A program made the position numbers and the translations under genes. Shown here one piece after another: positions 63,338 to 64,000 of a stretch of DNA of 64,000 nt (position 1 is the stretch's first letter; the number at the start of each line of letters is the position of its first letter). Source of the DNA: JAUYQR01 sp963822435 (GTDB lineage: Bacteria; Pseudomonadota; Alphaproteobacteria; Rhodobacterales; Rhodobacteraceae); assembly GCA_963822435.1 (NCBI GenBank), contig CAWGHN010000003.1, positions 186,001 through 250,000 of the forward strand. The letters are read 5' to 3'. The notes under the pieces were generated by a model that saw only the letters and a list, made by a program, of their open reading frames with translations, was not told where the DNA came from and did no database searches.

Positions 63338-64000
63338 TCAATCGCCTTGAAGAAGCGGTCCGACCGCCACGTCCAGAAATACAGCATCCGGGTGCCGGCC
63401 GAAGAAAAGATCACCCGGTCGGCGCGGCCGATCAGGTTTTCCGCCGGCACGAAACCGACGCCGCCGGCGCGCTGGTTGAAGCGGCTGTCCATGCTGTTGT
63501 CGCGGTTGTCGCCCATGAAGAAGTATTGCCCGTCCGGCACGGTGAACACGTCGGTGTTGTCACCACCGCCGTTGGTGTCGATGTTCAGGATGTTGTGCTT
63601 TTGCCCTTCGGGAAGGGTTTCGATGAACCGGCTGCGGGTGCAGATGCCACCGTCGCCCACGGCCCCGTTTTCGCAGCGCGGGCGGCTGCGCATCGGGCCT
63701 TGCGGTTCGTTGATTTCCTCGAACACGCCGGCGGGTTCCTGCGGAGCCTCGACCCCGTTGATGAAGAGGACGCCGTTCTTCATCTGGATCGTGTCGCCAG
63801 GCAGGCCGATCAGTCGCTTGATGAAATCGGTGCCGTTCACCGGGTGGCGGAACACCACGACATCGCCGCGCTCAGGATCGGAGCCAAGGATGCGGCCGGT
63901 GATCGGGCACAGGCCGAAGGGGCAGGAATAGCGCGAATAGCCGTAAGCCATCTTGTTGACGAACAGGAAGTCGCCGATCAGCAGCGTGTCCTTCATCGAT
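63334..64000 (-). CDS. lepB: Signal peptidase I (C-terminal part, cut by window end)
   Basis: The visible part begins at the catalytic Ser codon (TCG at 63999-63997) followed by MKDTLLIGDFLFVNKMAYG. The catalytic Lys lies in DFIKRLIGLPGD and box E in GDNRDNSMDSRF. An insertion with two cysteines (RPRCENGAVGDGGICTRS) lies in the periplasmic domain, as in other proteobacteria. The N-terminal transmembrane anchor lies beyond the window. It cleaves Sec and Tat signal peptides, including those predicted in this window. Confidence 0.95.
   Translation of the reverse strand, partial: SMKDTLLIGDFLFVNKMAYGYSRYSCPFGLCPITGRILGSDPERGDVVVFRHPVNGTDFIKRLIGLPGDTIQMKNGVLFINGVEAPQEPAGVFEEINEPQGPMRSRPRCENGAVGDGGICTRSRFIETLPEGQKHNILNIDTNGGGDNTDVFTVPDGQYFFMGDNRDNSMDSRFNQRAGGVGFVPAENLIGRADRVIFSSAGTRMLYFWTWRSDRFFKAIE

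Overview
The window is a chromosomal segment of an alphaproteobacterium, most likely order Rhodobacterales (Rhodobacteraceae/Paracoccaceae). The reasons are high GC; a ChvI/ChvG – HprK – RapZ – PTS EIIA – HPr cluster divergent from pckA; a methylsuccinyl-CoA dehydrogenase of the ethylmalonyl-CoA pathway; DUF1491 and Pr6Pr membrane proteins; and an exosortase E/VPEID-CTERM pair. No species call is possible by eye.

Region 1 (1-38342) is the large ribosomal/transcription super-cluster, read almost entirely on the minus strand. In transcription order it runs tRNA-Trp, secE, nusG, rplK, rplA, rplJ, rplL, rpoB, rpoC, then rpsL, rpsG, fusA, tuf, rpsJ, rplC, rplD, rplW, rplB, rpsS, rplV, rpsC, rplP, then rpmC, rpsQ, rplN, rplX, rplE, rpsN, rpsH, rplF, rplR, rpsE, rpmD, then rplO (cut by the window edge). 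The classical order is broken in three places. Between rpoC and rpsL sit an EamA/DMT transporter, a fused exosortase E/CPBP protease and a tiny convergent VPEID-CTERM protein, a dedicated protein-sorting pair. Between rplP and rpmC sit a 2OG-Fe(II) oxygenase, a BrnT/BrnA toxin-antitoxin and a broken CxxCxGxG zinc-ribbon gene of lower GC. Between rpmD and rplO sit a MAPEG membrane protein and a GFA-family protein. Hairpin terminators and sigma70-like promoters flank most of these breaks. A second tuf gene lies at 37167-38342, apparently identical in its body to the first.

Region 2 (33194-37140), between tRNA-Trp and tuf copy 2, holds an outer-membrane beta-barrel protein, a GMC-type dehydrogenase with its Tat-exported small subunit, a glyoxalase-fold protein and a ribbon-helix-helix protein.

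Region 3 (38431-46750) holds a lipoprotein, parC, an SH3b protein, a short-chain dehydrogenase, a HIG1-like small membrane protein, a cobalamin adenosyltransferase, etfBA and 3-hydroxybutyryl-CoA dehydrogenase. The last four fit acyl-CoA/C4 carbon metabolism. Region 4 (46759-54858) is the regulatory block: an unrecognised 252-residue protein, a lysophospholipid acyltransferase, HPr, EIIA, RapZ, HprK, ChvG, ChvI and pckA. It links phosphotransfer signalling, envelope sensing and gluconeogenesis. Region 5 (54930-64000) holds a TauE/SafE permease, mcd, an epimerase/reductase, an MFS transporter, recO, a Pr6Pr protein, a DUF1491 protein, and the era, rnc, lepB operon.

Several conserved genes (fusA, parC, etfB, the oxygenase and the zinc-ribbon gene) carry single-base frame breaks, some in homopolymers. 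This points to residual sequencing indels at least as much as to true pseudogenes. The least explained signal is a ~73-bp element with a 15-bp palindrome that lies, with matched internal spacing, upstream of the predicted promoters of both rplO and secE.
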